Notes: generated by a model from the letters alone, not told the origin. A stretch of DNA of 64,000 nucleotides from Thuidium tamariscinum (GCA_947034885.2 OX344750.2:6113501-6177500), one strand, 5' to 3'; numbered from the stretch's first letter, positions 36,183 through 49,126 are shown. Translations and numbers: made by a program.

Positions 36183-39100
36183 ATGTCGGTAAGTATCGGC
36201 TTCTGATTTGCATATTGTTACTGTTTCCTTTGAAGTTACGGTAGAAGGTGCAGAAAGCGGCCATTTTACCAGCTGATTGCGGTTGTGTCTGAGCCCATTG
36301 AAACATTGAATTTCCCTTGAAGGACAAATAGAAGGCACATCTAACGTAACCTAAGTTGCTTCATATTTTTTGAATTCTTGGGGAAGAAGTTATGAATTTT
36401 CAAAGTCTGCAACCATAGTGCCCTAAAAGTGTGTTCTCTCTTCATTTGTACATTGAAGAATTTAATAAGGTATGCACTCTTTCAGTTGTTAAAAGTACAA
36501 GTGAGCATAGTCAGCAGTATTGGACATAAATTTTTTTTATTGGATGTTATTGGCAACTGAAAGAGGTTTTTAATGCACTATAGGATGCATTATTTGGTCA
36601 CCATATGGATAAATTATGAATTTTAAAGTATTGTCAAAATTATGATCACTAGAAACCCAACACTAGATTCTCATAGACTCTCCTGTTTTGAATTTGTACA
36701 TCTGATGAAATCAATATTTAGGACGGTTTTGGGTCCAAAATTGAGTTTCGCATTTTGGGTACTGTTGATTGTGGGTGTACATACCTTATCACCCCATTTG
36801 TTAGGCCACGGTTTTATGCACTTCCTCCTTAGGGCTTGTGGTTTGTTTGATAGACTGTGTTAATGAGGCATGATCCTTTGAGGTGTTTCAGATCACAAGC
36901 TACAATGGAAGTGCCCTGATTGCCATGGTGGGCAAGGATTGTTTCGCCATAGCGAGTGATCGTCGCCTGGGTGTTAACTTTCAGACGATTGCAACTGACT
37001 TTCAGCGCATCTTCAAGATTCATGACCGTCTCTACATTGGCCTCTCAGGTCTTGCCACAGATGTGCAGACCATGTAAGTGAATTTACACCGACCTGTAAT
37101 GAGATCTCATAGTTAATGAACAAGATTTTTGTTGTCGTTTGAACGGGTAAGTAGAGGCTCCATTTACCATACAGTTCATTAGAGGCGCCATTGACCATAC
37201 AGGTGAACTTTGATTTGTGTTAAGTGTGCGAACGCTTCATCTGTTTAGGTTTTTGCTATTGATTTTCAGCTTAACTCAACATAAATGTGCAACGTTTTTG
37301 AAGGCGCAAGTTTCTAGACTGTGGTAGAGAAAGGCTCAAAGTCACCTGTATGGTGAATGGAACGTCTCCCCTAGAGTGGTGAATGGTGGCTTTACGTTAT
37401 CTGAATTGGGTTTTTACGATCGCAGGCATCAACGACTGCAATTCCGTCACAAGTTGTATCAGTTGCGAGAAGAGCGGGACATGCGGCCAGAAACCTTCGC
37501 TAGCCTGGTTTCAGCCATTCTCTATGAGAAAAGGTATGGCAGATTAACCTTGAAGTGCCCAAGCTCAAAATCAGAAGTTTGACAGCTATTTGCTGATGAT
37601 TATAGCAACTTTTGAAACATGGTCCTTTTTATCAATAATGTATGGTACGATTTCTTTTTCTATAGATGCATTTTGTTACTTTCCTTTTTACCTTAATTAT
37701 TTATTTGAACTCCTAAAGATTTGGACACTTAGAGTTGAGTTCCAATGACGACCTAACAACAAGTGTGGTGATAAGTGAAGAGGTAACCAAGGTACTCTTT
37801 GGTGTGTGTTAAGTTGTGTTATTTTTCATTCTGTTTTCTCACTGTTGGCATAATTACTGCAGGTTTGGACCTTACTTCTGTGAGCCCATCATTGCTGGGC
37901 TCGGAGAAGACGGAACTCCTTTCATCTGCACTACTGATTTGATCGGAGCCAAGTAATGCCCTAACCTTTGCTTCCTTCTTCCATGTCTCTGTTTATCTTT
38001 CAGGTTTGCATAAAGGTAGTAGTGCCATAATTAGTGATCTGACTTTAGAGTGGTAATTAGAGAAGCCACGATTCTTCTTTCTTACATAGTGAATTGAAAA
38101 TGAGAAGGAATAAAAATGGAATCATACTTTTTTTTAGTGAAGTTTGAGTTATGAATTTTTGAAGTGTGATTAGTTCACCTCCAAATCTAGCTAAAACTGC
38201 ATCCATAATGGTCCTTTCACTCATCTATTGTGGCCAGAACACTTAATTAATATTAAGATAACATCAAGGCCCTATCTTTACAAAACTTTATCACTAGAAA
38301 GTAGAAAGCGAGATGGCATACCCTACATTTTTGAACCAGAAAATCGTTCTTTATTTGCAAAAATCTACATTTGAACTGTATTAAAGAGTTGGATGATCCT
38401 ATTGTGGCCATCAAGGCACTCCTTTACCATCGCTTGAAACTAGGATAGTTACTAACCATCTCTCACTGTGGTTTGTTTTGCAGGCAGCTGGCAAAGGACT
38501 TCGTGGTCTCTGGAACTGCTTCGGAGTCGTTGTATGGTGCTTGCGAGTCTATGTACAAACCTGATTTGGTATGAAGAAAATTCATGCCTCATATTCCTCT
38601 GATTTGAATGTGAGGGGTTTGAGTTTTGCCGGTACAGGTGCTGTGCTGTATCTGTAGGAATAATGTTCTGAACTAGGTTTGATTATCTTATGCTTGCAAA
38701 CCTGATTTTTGTATGATGGAAGCTTCATGTCTTGCACTCCACTGATTACCAATGTGAGGTGTTTGAGTTTTGTTTAGTCCTTGTGCTGGTCCTGTAGGAA
38801 TGATATTCTGAAGTCAGATTTTAATACTCTGGTGTGCATCATGCTGGCAGGGCCCGGAAGAGCTGTTTGAGGTGATATCACAAGCTCTGTTGTCGTCCGT
38901 GGACCGTGATTGCATCAGTGGATGGGGAGGAATTGTTCATGTCGTGTAAGAATAGTCACATCTTTTTCGTTGTGCTTTTTGAAAGTATTGCAGCTTTTTC
39001 TACCATCAGTTGGGGCTTACGAAGTACTGATATATCAAATTGGTGATGCAGGACACCGGACCAAGTTATCACCAAGACGTTGAAGGGCCGTATGGATTGA
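36183..39100 (+). CDS. PBC1: 20S proteasome subunit beta type-3
   Basis: Seven exons join in frame: 36183-36188, 36892-37073, 37426-37533, 37863-37952, 38484-38568, 38851-38945 and 39052-39100, giving 204 residues, the same as Arabidopsis PBC1. Diagnostic text: [94 protein letters not shown], ending LKGRMD. Beta-3 is a structural subunit of the inner ring without the catalytic N-terminal Thr; here too the chain starts MSI with no propeptide. The first coding exon is only two codons (ATG TCG) followed by GTAAGT. PBC1 is divergently arranged with PUX1, another ubiquitin-pathway gene. Confidence 0.97.
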
Positions 39101-40150
39101 GGAGAGAGTTTCTAAACATACGTCTGTCAGTGTGACCTCATGATGTTCTAGGACTGGTCTAGGACTGTGTTCAAGGATTGAACGCACTTTGTGCATTTTT
39201 CTACCAAGTCAGCATTGTAGCTGTTGCAAGTTCAATATTTGATGCAGTCTTGAATTGGTGTTGGAACTTGATTTGGTTGCACACTGGATCTGTAAGGTCG
39301 ACTAGCCTATTACCACCCAGATTAGCAATATGGGTATCGTGCACAATGTGCTTATTGTTGCCTATTACTGTCAGTCATCCATTCCCATTTGCACAAGGAA
39401 TGTCACCCATTTCTGCAAAGCGTGTAACTCATTTTCTTTGGGCAAGCAGGGAAGAGAATGATATCGTGTTAACCCCTCAACGCCTCAGCCAGTGCAGTCA
39501 GCTTGCGAGCTGCTTTCACTCAGTAGCGATTTGTGGGCACGTCCGAAACCTGGAAACAATGTCACTGTTGATTTAGGTAGTTCACTCACTCAGCTATCGA
39601 TTGCACAATTTTGGGGCTGATTTCACCGTACCGATGGGAATATTATAACAATTTAGACACCTTAACCGGTAGTGCTTCGATGGAGATTTCGGGGTCGAGA
39701 GCTCTTGAGATCAAGGTAGCGAGTGATGCAGACTTCGGGGGATTGAAATTTTTTGGGAGGTGGTGGGTACATTGCACATGTTGAATTTCAGAAGCATTGG
39801 GTGTGTATGAAAGCTAGGTCCGATTGGAGTATTAGACCACACACCACTCTACTGAAGATTGGAAGACCATACAAGAGTGCCAAGGGAAGTGTGCCAAATG
39901 AAGTCATGTTGCAGTTATCGTTGTCTTTGCAAATTACAGTTATCATTGTCTTACAAATACAGTGGCTCTTGTAAGTTTCTGGACACTTCAAAAATTGCCA
40001 TATGTAATTGAAGAAGTAGAATTTTTCAATGAAATGTGGTCATGTTGAAAGTAAAGTCTTACACTTGCTTCAAATGATTTTCCAAAATTTTAAAGACAAT
40101 TTTTCAATATAAAAGGTCTTTAAAATTTTGGGAACATTGCAGGAATGAGA
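39101..40150. other. 3' UTR of PBC1 and spacer before the duplicated block
   Basis: The first few hundred bases are likely 3' UTR; a 132-codon frame here resembles nothing. A stretch at about 39855-39960 (ATTGGAAGACxATA, GGGAAGTGTGCCAAATGAA, GTCTTACAAATA) has a diverged relative at about 61713-61797. Confidence 0.45.
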
Positions 40151-42141
40151 GAGTTTTTAATAAACAAGCAGTAAGACGCAACTTCGCATTTTGAATCAAA
40201 TCTGTCTCAGGACTCACCGGGCTCTCCACGTACGGCAAAACTGGCAAAGAACTAAACGTCAAATTCGTGAATTGGCGAAAATTCAACAAACCAAAAATTG
40301 TTACACTACTACACAAAGTTGGTTTCAAGTCGCGTAGAATGAACCGTGCCAATTAAATGCAATGGAATCAATATCGCCAATTCATTGAAAATCAGGTTAC
40401 TAGTATAATGTGCCAGAATTAGCTAGAAGTAGAAGATATTTTAGTCAGCATATATATATATGTAATTATTAACAACTATCTCGATCAATGCATGCCATGG
40501 CAGTCATCATATAATTATTGAAAATGCTTGCGTATTGATCGAGACCAATTACCGGTCTATTACTGGTATTCAACTTATTTTGCCTCGCTCATGCATAATG
40601 TATTAATACGTACCAGTGAAAGAAAACAATCAGCTTAAGTTTTGATTTGAAGATGCTTTTGCAATTACAGCTCTTGGATTTCGACCGAGTAATATTCAAA
40701 ATAATCTGCTTGTCTCAGTTCTCGATCAGTCGATCGAGTTGTTAATTAGGACTGCCTGATCGAATGCTTTCAACATACATCCGTCCAAGAATTGAAGTTC
40801 TTCCATTAAGACCGAAGTTAGACAGGGATCAAGGACCCAAGGTGCGACGGACTGAAGATTTGGCAACGTGCATGAGCCTCAAGCTTGCGGGAATTGCAAA
40901 AAACCAAATATTCACTGGAAGTCCAATCCAGATAACTGCGGGGATAGCTGTCGTCCGGACCCGCGGTTTCATGCATATAATTGCAGGTGAGGGGCGTGAA
41001 GAAGAGCTCGGTGCACGTGAATTGGATGTCAAAATTTTGGCGCACATACTTATAATGACCAGTGCCATTTTAGTTGAAATAAACCTTACCACTGATTCAA
41101 GTTAACGAGTAAAACAGCAACTAGCTCTGTGTTCCGATCCAATCATTCTAGTGTGTGGAAATGAAATTGTCCAAACATCATTCTAGTTTATTAATTAGTT
41201 AAGGCATGCAGACCGTGTCTTTCGTTTTATTAGCTAGAGATGTGTAAACCGGAAAAATCTAAATATGCATGCCAATTTAATTATGGCATCTTAACGTCGA
41301 CATCAAATTAAGTTAAATTTGATTTAGTTAGTTAATGGCTTATTGCCAAGGGGAGTGTCATGATACTTACCGTACTAGCGTCGCTGGTTGATTCCATGTA
41401 TTTGGACTAAAAAGGGATCGCTCTGAAGTCTGAAATTCTGAATGATCCGTGCAAAAGCATCGTCAGTCGTGGGGTGATTGGGCATTTAATTTCGACCTCG
41501 ATCGATCAGGAAGTGTGCAATTCAAACTACGAGTAAACTCCATGGCAAAATGCAGACAGATCACATGGATAGATAAATTTTAGATAATATCTCAAGAATC
41601 AAACACTGAAGAAGATTCAAAGGGGAGACAGGTCGACCAGAACTCACATCAGGAACAGCAGTGCAGGTCGCGATGCAGGTGGGTGGCTGATCCCCATGAC
41701 CCACAGTGGCAGCAGCGCAGTCCAATCGCATGCAACAATGCAATGAATCAACGTAACTATCGTGGAGACAGCCCTGCGCAAGAGGGTTGCTTTTGATCTA
41801 CATATATCACGATGCAATTCTATCGTGGGTGTGCACCAATTAAACTGGCATGCATGGGTCCCGGAGCGAAGCTCGCTAGGTGCTAAAGAATCCACCGTCC
41901 GCACAGTCAGTTGTCAATTCGGAATCGAAGCAGTCCTGACCAGGGCGGCTGGCCCGGAATCATCAATGATCCTTGATCAATCAAGTGCCTGCAGGACTCA
42001 GCTCGCTAGTGGGGACCGGCTTTATACGAACCATCCATTCAAGCCAGGGTCGACGGCCTTGACAAGTAGCTAGCTACAGAGAGCCACGAAAATAGGAAAT
42101 GAACAATTATGAATTAAGAATTTCAGGGCCATTGAGTTACC

Positions 42142-42147
42142 TATAAA
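42142..42147 (+). promoter_or_regulatory. TATA box of BURP gene A
   Basis: TATAAA in context TTACCTATAAATTCAAGG, 175 bp upstream of the ATG, followed by a conserved CCTCTCTGCTTTCCCAAC leader in both gene copies. Confidence 0.6.
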
Positions 42148-42321
42148 TTCAAGGCCTCTCTGCTTTCCCAACAACACTGCCTTCCTTCACTTGCATATCC
42201 ACTTAGCTAGTCGTCTCTCTCTTCAGTGCACTGCGCCTCAGTGTGCTTGTTTTCGATCAAATTCTCCTCCAGTTGCCTGTACCTAGCCTACTACTTACAC
42301 CCTTCCCTTCGTTCCGCAGCA

Positions 42322-43643
42322 TGGCGGAGCAGTGGAACTTGATGGTCGTCATACGGACTCTCTTCATCATGGCCGCGGTCACGACTGTAAGTATTTTTTT
42401 CACAGTGATTGAAGTAACTGATAGCTAGCTAGCTGCACTGGGCATGCTCTTGAGGATTCACAAGGTATGATCTGCTTTCTATCATTTCACGTAGCTAACA
42501 AGCCATGCACGCGTGTTCGCGATCGAAGAATGGCAAAGGAAACTAACTTTGAAGCATGTTATTGAACCACTCATATGATATGGGCTGATTGAATTTTCTC
42601 AGTCGGTATCAGTGGCATGTGCAATGCATGAGTGCTTGTGATATATAATGACCTGTCCAATGGGCATGCATGTAACACAGAAAGCTGTTATCGGTTGGTC
42701 GATTGAGTCCCAAAGCTGCAAACTAATTTGTTCGTGACTGTGTTCCATTCACTGATCGTGGTACTCATGCACTGGCATGCAGGTGGCCGGAGCGAGACCC
42801 GTCTCCACAGGTGACCCAACGGACGCGGCCAAAGTGGCGGCAATTTGCAGCTCAAACGGTCTGGTGTGCGTAGACAGCTTCCTCCAAACGATTTCCTCCA
42901 AGGCCGCCGTCGTCCACCGTGACCTCTCCATCAAGACCATCAATGACTTCCAACGAGACTTCTTCCTGGAATCCGCTCTGGTGGTGGGCGGCAAGATGAC
43001 GCTCGACGCAAACCTCCGCGATGACGCCCCCAAGCGGGCCTTCTTGACAGCATCCTCCGCCAGCCAGTTGCCCGCACTCACCTCCTCCAACTCCGTGGCG
43101 CTCGTTCGCCACTTCGGTGTGGCTCCCAACAGCGACCTGGCCACGGCCACCGCCACCGCGGCGTACTTGTGCGGCTACGGCGCGCTACCAGGAGAGAAGA
43201 TGACCTGTGCCACCTCCAGCGACGCCGTGGCCAAGTTCGTCTCCTCCGAACTGGGCTCCAAGGTGAAGGTGCTGTCCACCACCAACACGCCGGCGCTCGC
43301 CTCCGCCAAGGCCCCCGTCACCATCGCGGGCTTCCGCAAAGGCTCCGTGGCCGAGGGCCAGAAGATCGTGGTGTGCCACGTCGTGAACTTCCCTTCGTCC
43401 CTTTACTACTGCCACCGCGTGACGGGCACCAAGGTGATCACTGCCACGCTCCAGCCCAGCACTTCCGACGCCGCCATCCAAGCCGTGGGCGTGTGCCACA
43501 TCGACACTTCGCTGTGGCTTAGCACCCACCCGGCCTTCAGCGCGCTCAACATTCCCCGCGGCGATGAGGCGTGCCATTGGCTCGTCGATTCTGACCTGGT
43601 CTTCGTACCCACCTCAGACGACGCCGATGCCCCGATGGAGTGA
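42322..43643 (+). CDS. BURP-domain protein A
   Basis: Two exons, 42322-42387 and 42783-43643, 308 residues. Exon 1 encodes most of a signal peptide (MAEQWNLM, then hydrophobic to AAVTT), with likely cleavage after VAGA just past the junction, so the protein enters the secretory pathway. The BURP domain begins at the paired Phe (82-83, FFLESALVVGGKM), has the two family Cys (152, and 164 in MTCATS), and four Cys-His pairs at 220, 232, 260 and 286 with spacings 10, 26 and 24 residues, as the family requires. The Trp expected nine residues after the last CH is Phe. BURP proteins are plant-specific, mostly cell-wall or stress-associated. Only ~40 residues separate the signal and the domain, without the repeats seen in RD22- or PG1beta-type members, so it resembles a short form. 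Confidence 0.95.
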
Positions 43644-44305
43644 TCGAGCTACGAATTCTACCGCTGGTTGCTGATCGAGTACGAGCTGCCTTCAGCGCCT
43701 TCAGCTTTACGTATTACCTGTCTGGGGCTGCCTTCTGGCTGGGCGATAGCTAGAGTCAGCAGCAGTACTGAGAATCATTCGTCGCTTCCTGCAGCGCGTA
43801 CTTGCGTACGTGTGTCGGGAGTGGCGAAGTTCGATGTACGTTTTCAATTATGTGCGTTCAGTGTGTGTGATGTCTGTTTTTTCATCGTGATTTCGTCGTC
43901 GTCTTTCAGTGTCCGTGTTCTAGCTGCCCTGTGTGCGAATCCGTTGCTTTCGTCCAGGTAGCGGCTATGACAAGGAGGACCTCTTTTCCACAGATCGAGT
44001 GATTGGGGTGGTCAGGATGGAGGTTGCGTAGCCGTTGTGCTACTGAATGGGTGCGATTTGGATTCGTGGAGTCGGCTGCAGAGCCTTTAAATTAATAAAT
44101 GTACGTCAGTCCGTAGGCTTGTGGGAGTCGAGAGATCCGGGGATAGTCCCTCCTGGCTAGCTGAAGGTTGCATAGTGGCAACTGGCAAGGATATCTACTC
44201 GGAGTTTCACGATTTCAGCCTCCACTGGCACGCAATCATGTATGCCTGATGTGAGTCATCTCGGCCAGATCGATCGATGACCACACTGTCAGTCCGTTTT
44301 GTGTG

Positions 44306-44311
44306 AATAAA
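44306..44311 (+). terminator. Poly(A) signal AATAAA downstream of BURP A
   Basis: AATAAA in GTGTGAATAAACTGGCC, ~660 bp after the stop. The same hexamer and context are kept in copy B at 60706-60711. Confidence 0.5.
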
Positions 44312-45384
44312 CTGGCCCCGGCCTTTTATTGTACGTTTAACTCTCAATGGGTTCGGATGGAAGTGTGTTGTTGTGACCGTGTAAAGATGGCCTTTGAAAA
44401 TATGGATTGACAGCTAGAAACTGTAATTTGCATTTTAAAATAGTTTACCTCGATCGTGGCCAATGTGAGAAATCACAATCGGGAGTTGAAGAGCGAAGCC
44501 TGGGTACTTTTGATTCGGAGCTGCCTCGTGCTTGACACTTGCTTCAGCTTGAAGATACTTAGGGAGTACTTGACGGAAGATTTCCTCTCGTTTCAGCTGT
44601 TTGTTACAGGTGACATATATGCCGCAAACCCACCCAAGGAAATGGGCTCCGGGGAATCTGGATCAATGAATTTTGAAGTTGACCGTTCTTGATGAAGTTG
44701 CCGTCGTGACTACAATTCCTTCTACAGGAACAGAATTTACTCCGACATTTATGCAAATTGTACCTTCAAGTGTTGAATGCTACAAGAAAGTTAAAGCGGG
44801 ATTGAGGAACTTACATGTATCATTCGATCAGCGCTTGGTGGAAACCTTTACGACTGCTCATATTTCCCTACTCAAATGGATGACTGGATCTCTGAGTGCA
44901 TCCGAAATAGCAATCTCGCGCATACATTTCGTGCAGGCACGGCTTCTCATCATCATGCATGATCATGTTGCCGTAGTAGTTTGTTCTAGATACGCCTTTC
45001 AGAGCTCAGAGCTCAGTGGTACATGAGAATTCCGGTATTAGTAACGGTCATCCGATCGACCTGAAGTTGCTGTTTGCGCCTCCTTTGTAATACCAGGCCT
45101 GGCACAAAATCCGGACTTTCTACACAAACTGCCATGTCCCAGAATAAGCCAATCTGGACTCGATCTGAAGTCGAATTTGAAATCCGTTTGACCTATCAGG
45201 AAATACGTCGCCGGATTTTGAAGGGAAGATCCTGCCACTTCCATTTACGATTTTTTTGATTGTGCTTCATCGCCACCGCAATAGCAGAATAAGCAGATCA
45301 CAACTTCTTCGAAAGTTCAAAGGTGATATATTTGTTGGTAGGGTTTTCAAAGGTGATATATTTGTTGATAGGGTGTTGAGGGGT

Positions 45385-45660
45385 TAATATCTATACCTTA
45401 AGATATGTAGTTTGTTTTGTTTTGTTTGTTTGTCACATTGAGATCTCTTGGCCTGTGCGTGAGTGTGTCCTGTAATGGCATGCTTGGTACCAATCAGAAA
45501 GCTCTCAGCGAGGAGGGATGTATGGTCTTGGTTTCGTGGTGTTCCAACCTATGGTGTGAAAGTTATGAATTTTTGAGTTATTTTTATTCTAAAAAATTAG
45601 AAAATTACTTTTACTTTAGTTCCAACTATGGCATGAAGCCATCAACACAGGGCCTACTAG
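45385..45660 (-). repeat. Dispersed repeat R1, reverse fragment, copy A only
   Basis: Reverse-strand text (CTTAAGATATGTAGTTTGTTTTG, then TTGAGATCTCTTGG, GAAAGCTCTC, GGTGTTCCAACC) matches R1 elsewhere. The duplicated copy B passes from GTTGAGGGGTAA directly to TTTAAATTAGT, so the insertion came after duplication or was lost from B. Confidence 0.6.
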
Positions 45661-46100
45661 TCTACATATATAGTAGGAGCATTCATTTAAATTAGTATGT
45701 CGATTCAGGGCTTTTTTAAAGGCTTTCTAGTGTTAGATTGCACCAAAGAAAATAACCTAGTTAAAAAATGTCAAAAAAATGTCAAAAAACTTGGATGAAA
45801 TTGCCGGACAGCTTTAATATTAGAAAAAATATTAGATGAAATCGTCTCATTGTGGATGAAAACCATACTATACATCCAATAAGTAGATAAATGTTTCAAT
45901 TTTAAGCACCACTAATAACATTTTAATAACATTTTATGCTACCACAATGGCACTTCTTCAAAAATGAAAAGAAGAGTCCTCTATCCACTACTTAACATAA
46001 GAAGTCCCTTAAAGTATCGCCAAGAATACTTTGAAACCATTTCTATGTGTAATACTCTAATTGTGGTTGGTGGGCTTTGATTTTCTTAGATTTTGGTATG

Positions 46101-46860
46101 GGGTCATTGCAAGAAACACTTCATGTTTTTGTCTCAAAAACGCAGTTTTTTGATGTAGGACTGGCAGTCTTGCGCGATCCTACCAGTCCTGCACGTCTGC
46201 ACTGCGCCTATCAATGTCAGCCGTTGATTTCGGGCGCCTGCTAATCTGGGCCGTTGATTTAGTACTACGTAGTACTATGCAATACTATAGAGTGCTACAA
46301 AGTACTACTCAGGCCAGTGTGAGCAGAAAATAGCAAAAAAGGGGTCTGTAGACCTTTTCATTTTTAATAATTCAAAAAAAATTCAAAAAATTCTTTAAAA
46401 AAAATCCATTTTTCTAAACAAAATTGTGCTTGCATTGCAACAAAAAATTCTTCTAGGAAATTTTTTCCTTCTTCATAGCCTTTGTGCAAAGGAAGGTCAC
46501 TTTGACCCCTTGTGCACAATTGACATATTACTATTTTCATAAAAACTCATCGTCACCCCTTGTAATGTTAGTAGACCTCCAACTTGTCCAATTTGTGGCT
46601 TCAAATTTGGATTTTTGAGTAAAAAATAGGACTAAAAACCTCCAAAATGGCCAAGGTAGACACCCAATCGGGGCCAGTTTAAAAATAGTAAACTAATTTT
46701 AAAAATTTTGAAAAAATTACTCAATATCTAAAACTTTTGTGTGCACCTTCAATCCAAATTTCAAGCCAAACAAAGAAAAGGTGCAAAAGCTATGAGCAAA
46801 AAAGTACCTATTGGAAGTTAAGGGGACAAAAAAAAAGACAAGTGTTTCTTGCAATCACCC
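46101..46860. mobile_element. Palindromic GGGTGATTG-family element (copy 2)
   Basis: Ends GGGTCATTGCAAGAAACACT and AGTGTTTCTTGCAATCACCC, with a perfect 4-bp duplication TATG (46097-46100, 46861-46864). The other segmental copy shows the unoccupied site at about 62688 (TTTTGGTGTGAAAATCAAGG). It carries a GC-rich insert (~46150-46310) shared only with copy 6. Confidence 0.92.
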
Positions 46861-47501
46861 TATGAGAATCAAGAGTTCAAGACACATTTTTTAGAGTGCA
46901 GATCTACGGATTTGGGTGCCTAAGGAAGTTCTACTTTGAAGGTTCTTTTTTCAATTTCTTATACTATAATAATATTTTTTTAATCTAAAATGGTGCCTCC
47001 ATTTATGCTAAAATTTCTTAAATTGGTAGTTATGGGTGTTGCTACAATAGACTTTACTTTACGTAGTTATGGGAATAATAATAATGTGGTTGTTGGTTCA
47101 ATTGTACTTATTTCTAAACAAATGTTTGTTTGTACAAGAACTTTGCAAGTTGTAGCAATGAAAGGGGTGCTTTTCAAATGTTGAACTTCTGCTTTCAAAA
47201 CATTCATTATATGAGATTTGGTTGGTAAGTCATTTATTTTGAACTTTTTCAAGATGGTCTATAGTTTGTTTGATTTCTCCTATTGATTTGTTGTTAATTT
47301 GTACCAAATTAATGGGCTCAACACTAGGCCTTTAGAACATAAATAGTAAAATCTTACAATAGATGACATTGCCAAAAAACTTCAAATAAAAAAAAATCTT
47401 AGATGAAATTCCCAAATTGTAGGTGAAAACATAATTATGGATATACGGTGTGCTAATGATTGTGATGTTTTTTATCCTAGAATATATGAATGAATGTTGA
47501 A

Positions 47502-48241
47502 GGGTGAATGCAAGAAACATTTGTACTATTTTGTATCACATAGGATGTGATTATCTATTTTTTGGCCATAATTTTTGTGTTTTAAATTCTAAATGACTCG
47601 AAATTTATAGAGAAGGTACCCATGACTATTCTACATTTTGTCTAATTTTTTTGTAATTTAAAACATATTAAACTATTTAAAAATAGACCCCAATTGAATG
47701 TCACAAATGCCAATTTAGAGGTTTCTAGTACTATTGAGAACCTTCTTTTTAATGATTTTGAGCGCAAATGGTCTTCTAGTAGAGATATAGCTTTTTAAGT
47801 AAGAAATTTAAAAAAAAATTATTTTTATGTGATTTACAAGTCTACAAGTCTACAAAGTAAGCTTCCTTCTACATTTTTTTGGAAACATGTAAAAAATGAT
47901 TTTGGTGATTTTTTTGATAAATAATCATTTCTATAAATTTATTGAAAATGTTCAATTTTTATTTCATTCTTAAAAAAAAATTCCTATTTTTTAATAATTA
48001 AAACATCAAAGTATATGTTTTCTTTAGGTTTGGCAGTTTTGAAGTTCTCCTAAGTCTTAGAGATTTTTTTAACAAATTTCCTTTTATTAGTGGTTTTCTT
48101 CATCATAAAGGTTTTTACATTAGTCAAATTTTTTTAAAATTAAAATTAAAATTTTTTTATTTTAAAGTACTCCCAAAAAAATCCGCTACGTGCAACAAAT
48201 AGTACTATATATAAGACTATAAGTGTTTCTTGTATTCACCT
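47502..48241. mobile_element. Palindromic GGGTGATTG-family element (copy 3)
   Basis: Ends GGGTGAATGCAAGAAACATT and AAGTGTTTCTTGTATTCACC(T), flanks TGAA/TGTA (one mismatch). Interior 'GGCCATAATTTTTGTGTT ... AAATGACTCGAAATTTATAG' matches copies 1 and 7. It sits at the right edge of segmental copy A. Confidence 0.78.
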
Positions 48242-49126
48242 TGTAAGAATTCCAAGATTGGGAAGAAGTCCCTATACTCAAGAATCTCAAAGAATTTCTT
48301 TGATGTATCTATTTAGAGTTGGATATAATGTAAGATAAGGCAATCAATACTCCATTACTTTTAAGATGCCATCATTTTAGAAAAGTTTACTTTAGAAGAG
48401 CTCTGGTATAATTTTCTTTAAAAGCAATAATAAGTACATTGCATAAGAACCTAGATTGCTAATCTTTGTGATAATAAGCTAGTTCACCTTACTAAAGTTA
48501 GTTCTTCAAAGTTCAAATTTTTTAGCTAGATTTATCCAATGACCACCATGCCCTAAGTATAACTATTCAATTATTTGATTATACTAAAGTACAATTCATA
48601 CCAATGTAAAAAGAAATTGATAGGTCATTTTTGCAATCATCCACTACAAAAATCTCTTACAAACTAATGTATTGCTCCATTTTTATGAATGAGAGAACAA
48701 TGTGGGGTACATTGGAATTTGTGATTGGAGCATGTACAATTGGGTGAATGTAGCTGGAGAAGAACCATCATTATAGATGTGGCTTCAAAATCCAAATTTT
48801 GATGGATCTAAAATGAAGATAAGGGTTTCATGAAAATGTGGTACAAGAATTATTTTATGTTTATGGAGAAAAACACTCATTGACATCACTTGAGGTGGTC
48901 TAAGGAATGCATTGCTATTTGATACTAGTAGATTGAATTTTGCCTAGCAAAGAAATTTTAAAACAAAGAATGGCATTTGAAATACTTTAAATGAGATACT
49001 CTACACTACACAAATTTGAAGTCCAAATTGAACCTCTTTGCTAAGTTGGAATATACATTTAAAAAGGTCAACAATGCAAAAGTAATCTCTACTTTGACAT
49101 CAATACCACTACTATGTTGTGTACGA
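48242..49126. other. AT-rich DNA between palindromic elements, no feature recognised
   Basis: Nothing coding or bounded seen. Confidence 0.3.

Larger units (their letters stand above)
40150..47500 (+). repeat. Segmental duplication, copy A (contains BURP gene A)
   Basis: Collinear with 56495-63320. It opens AATAAACAAGCAG in both copies, runs through ~2 kb of promoter-side sequence, the BURP gene and its 3' flank, and ends near ATATGAATGAATGTTGAA. Copy A contains at least three stretches missing from B: a reverse R1 piece (~45385-45660), ~300 bp near 45690-45985, and the palindromic element at 46101-46860. Confidence 0.9.

Noticed and set aside
39178-39576. 132-codon frame after PBC1
   Set aside because: Directly follows the PBC1 stop in likely 3' UTR and resembles nothing.
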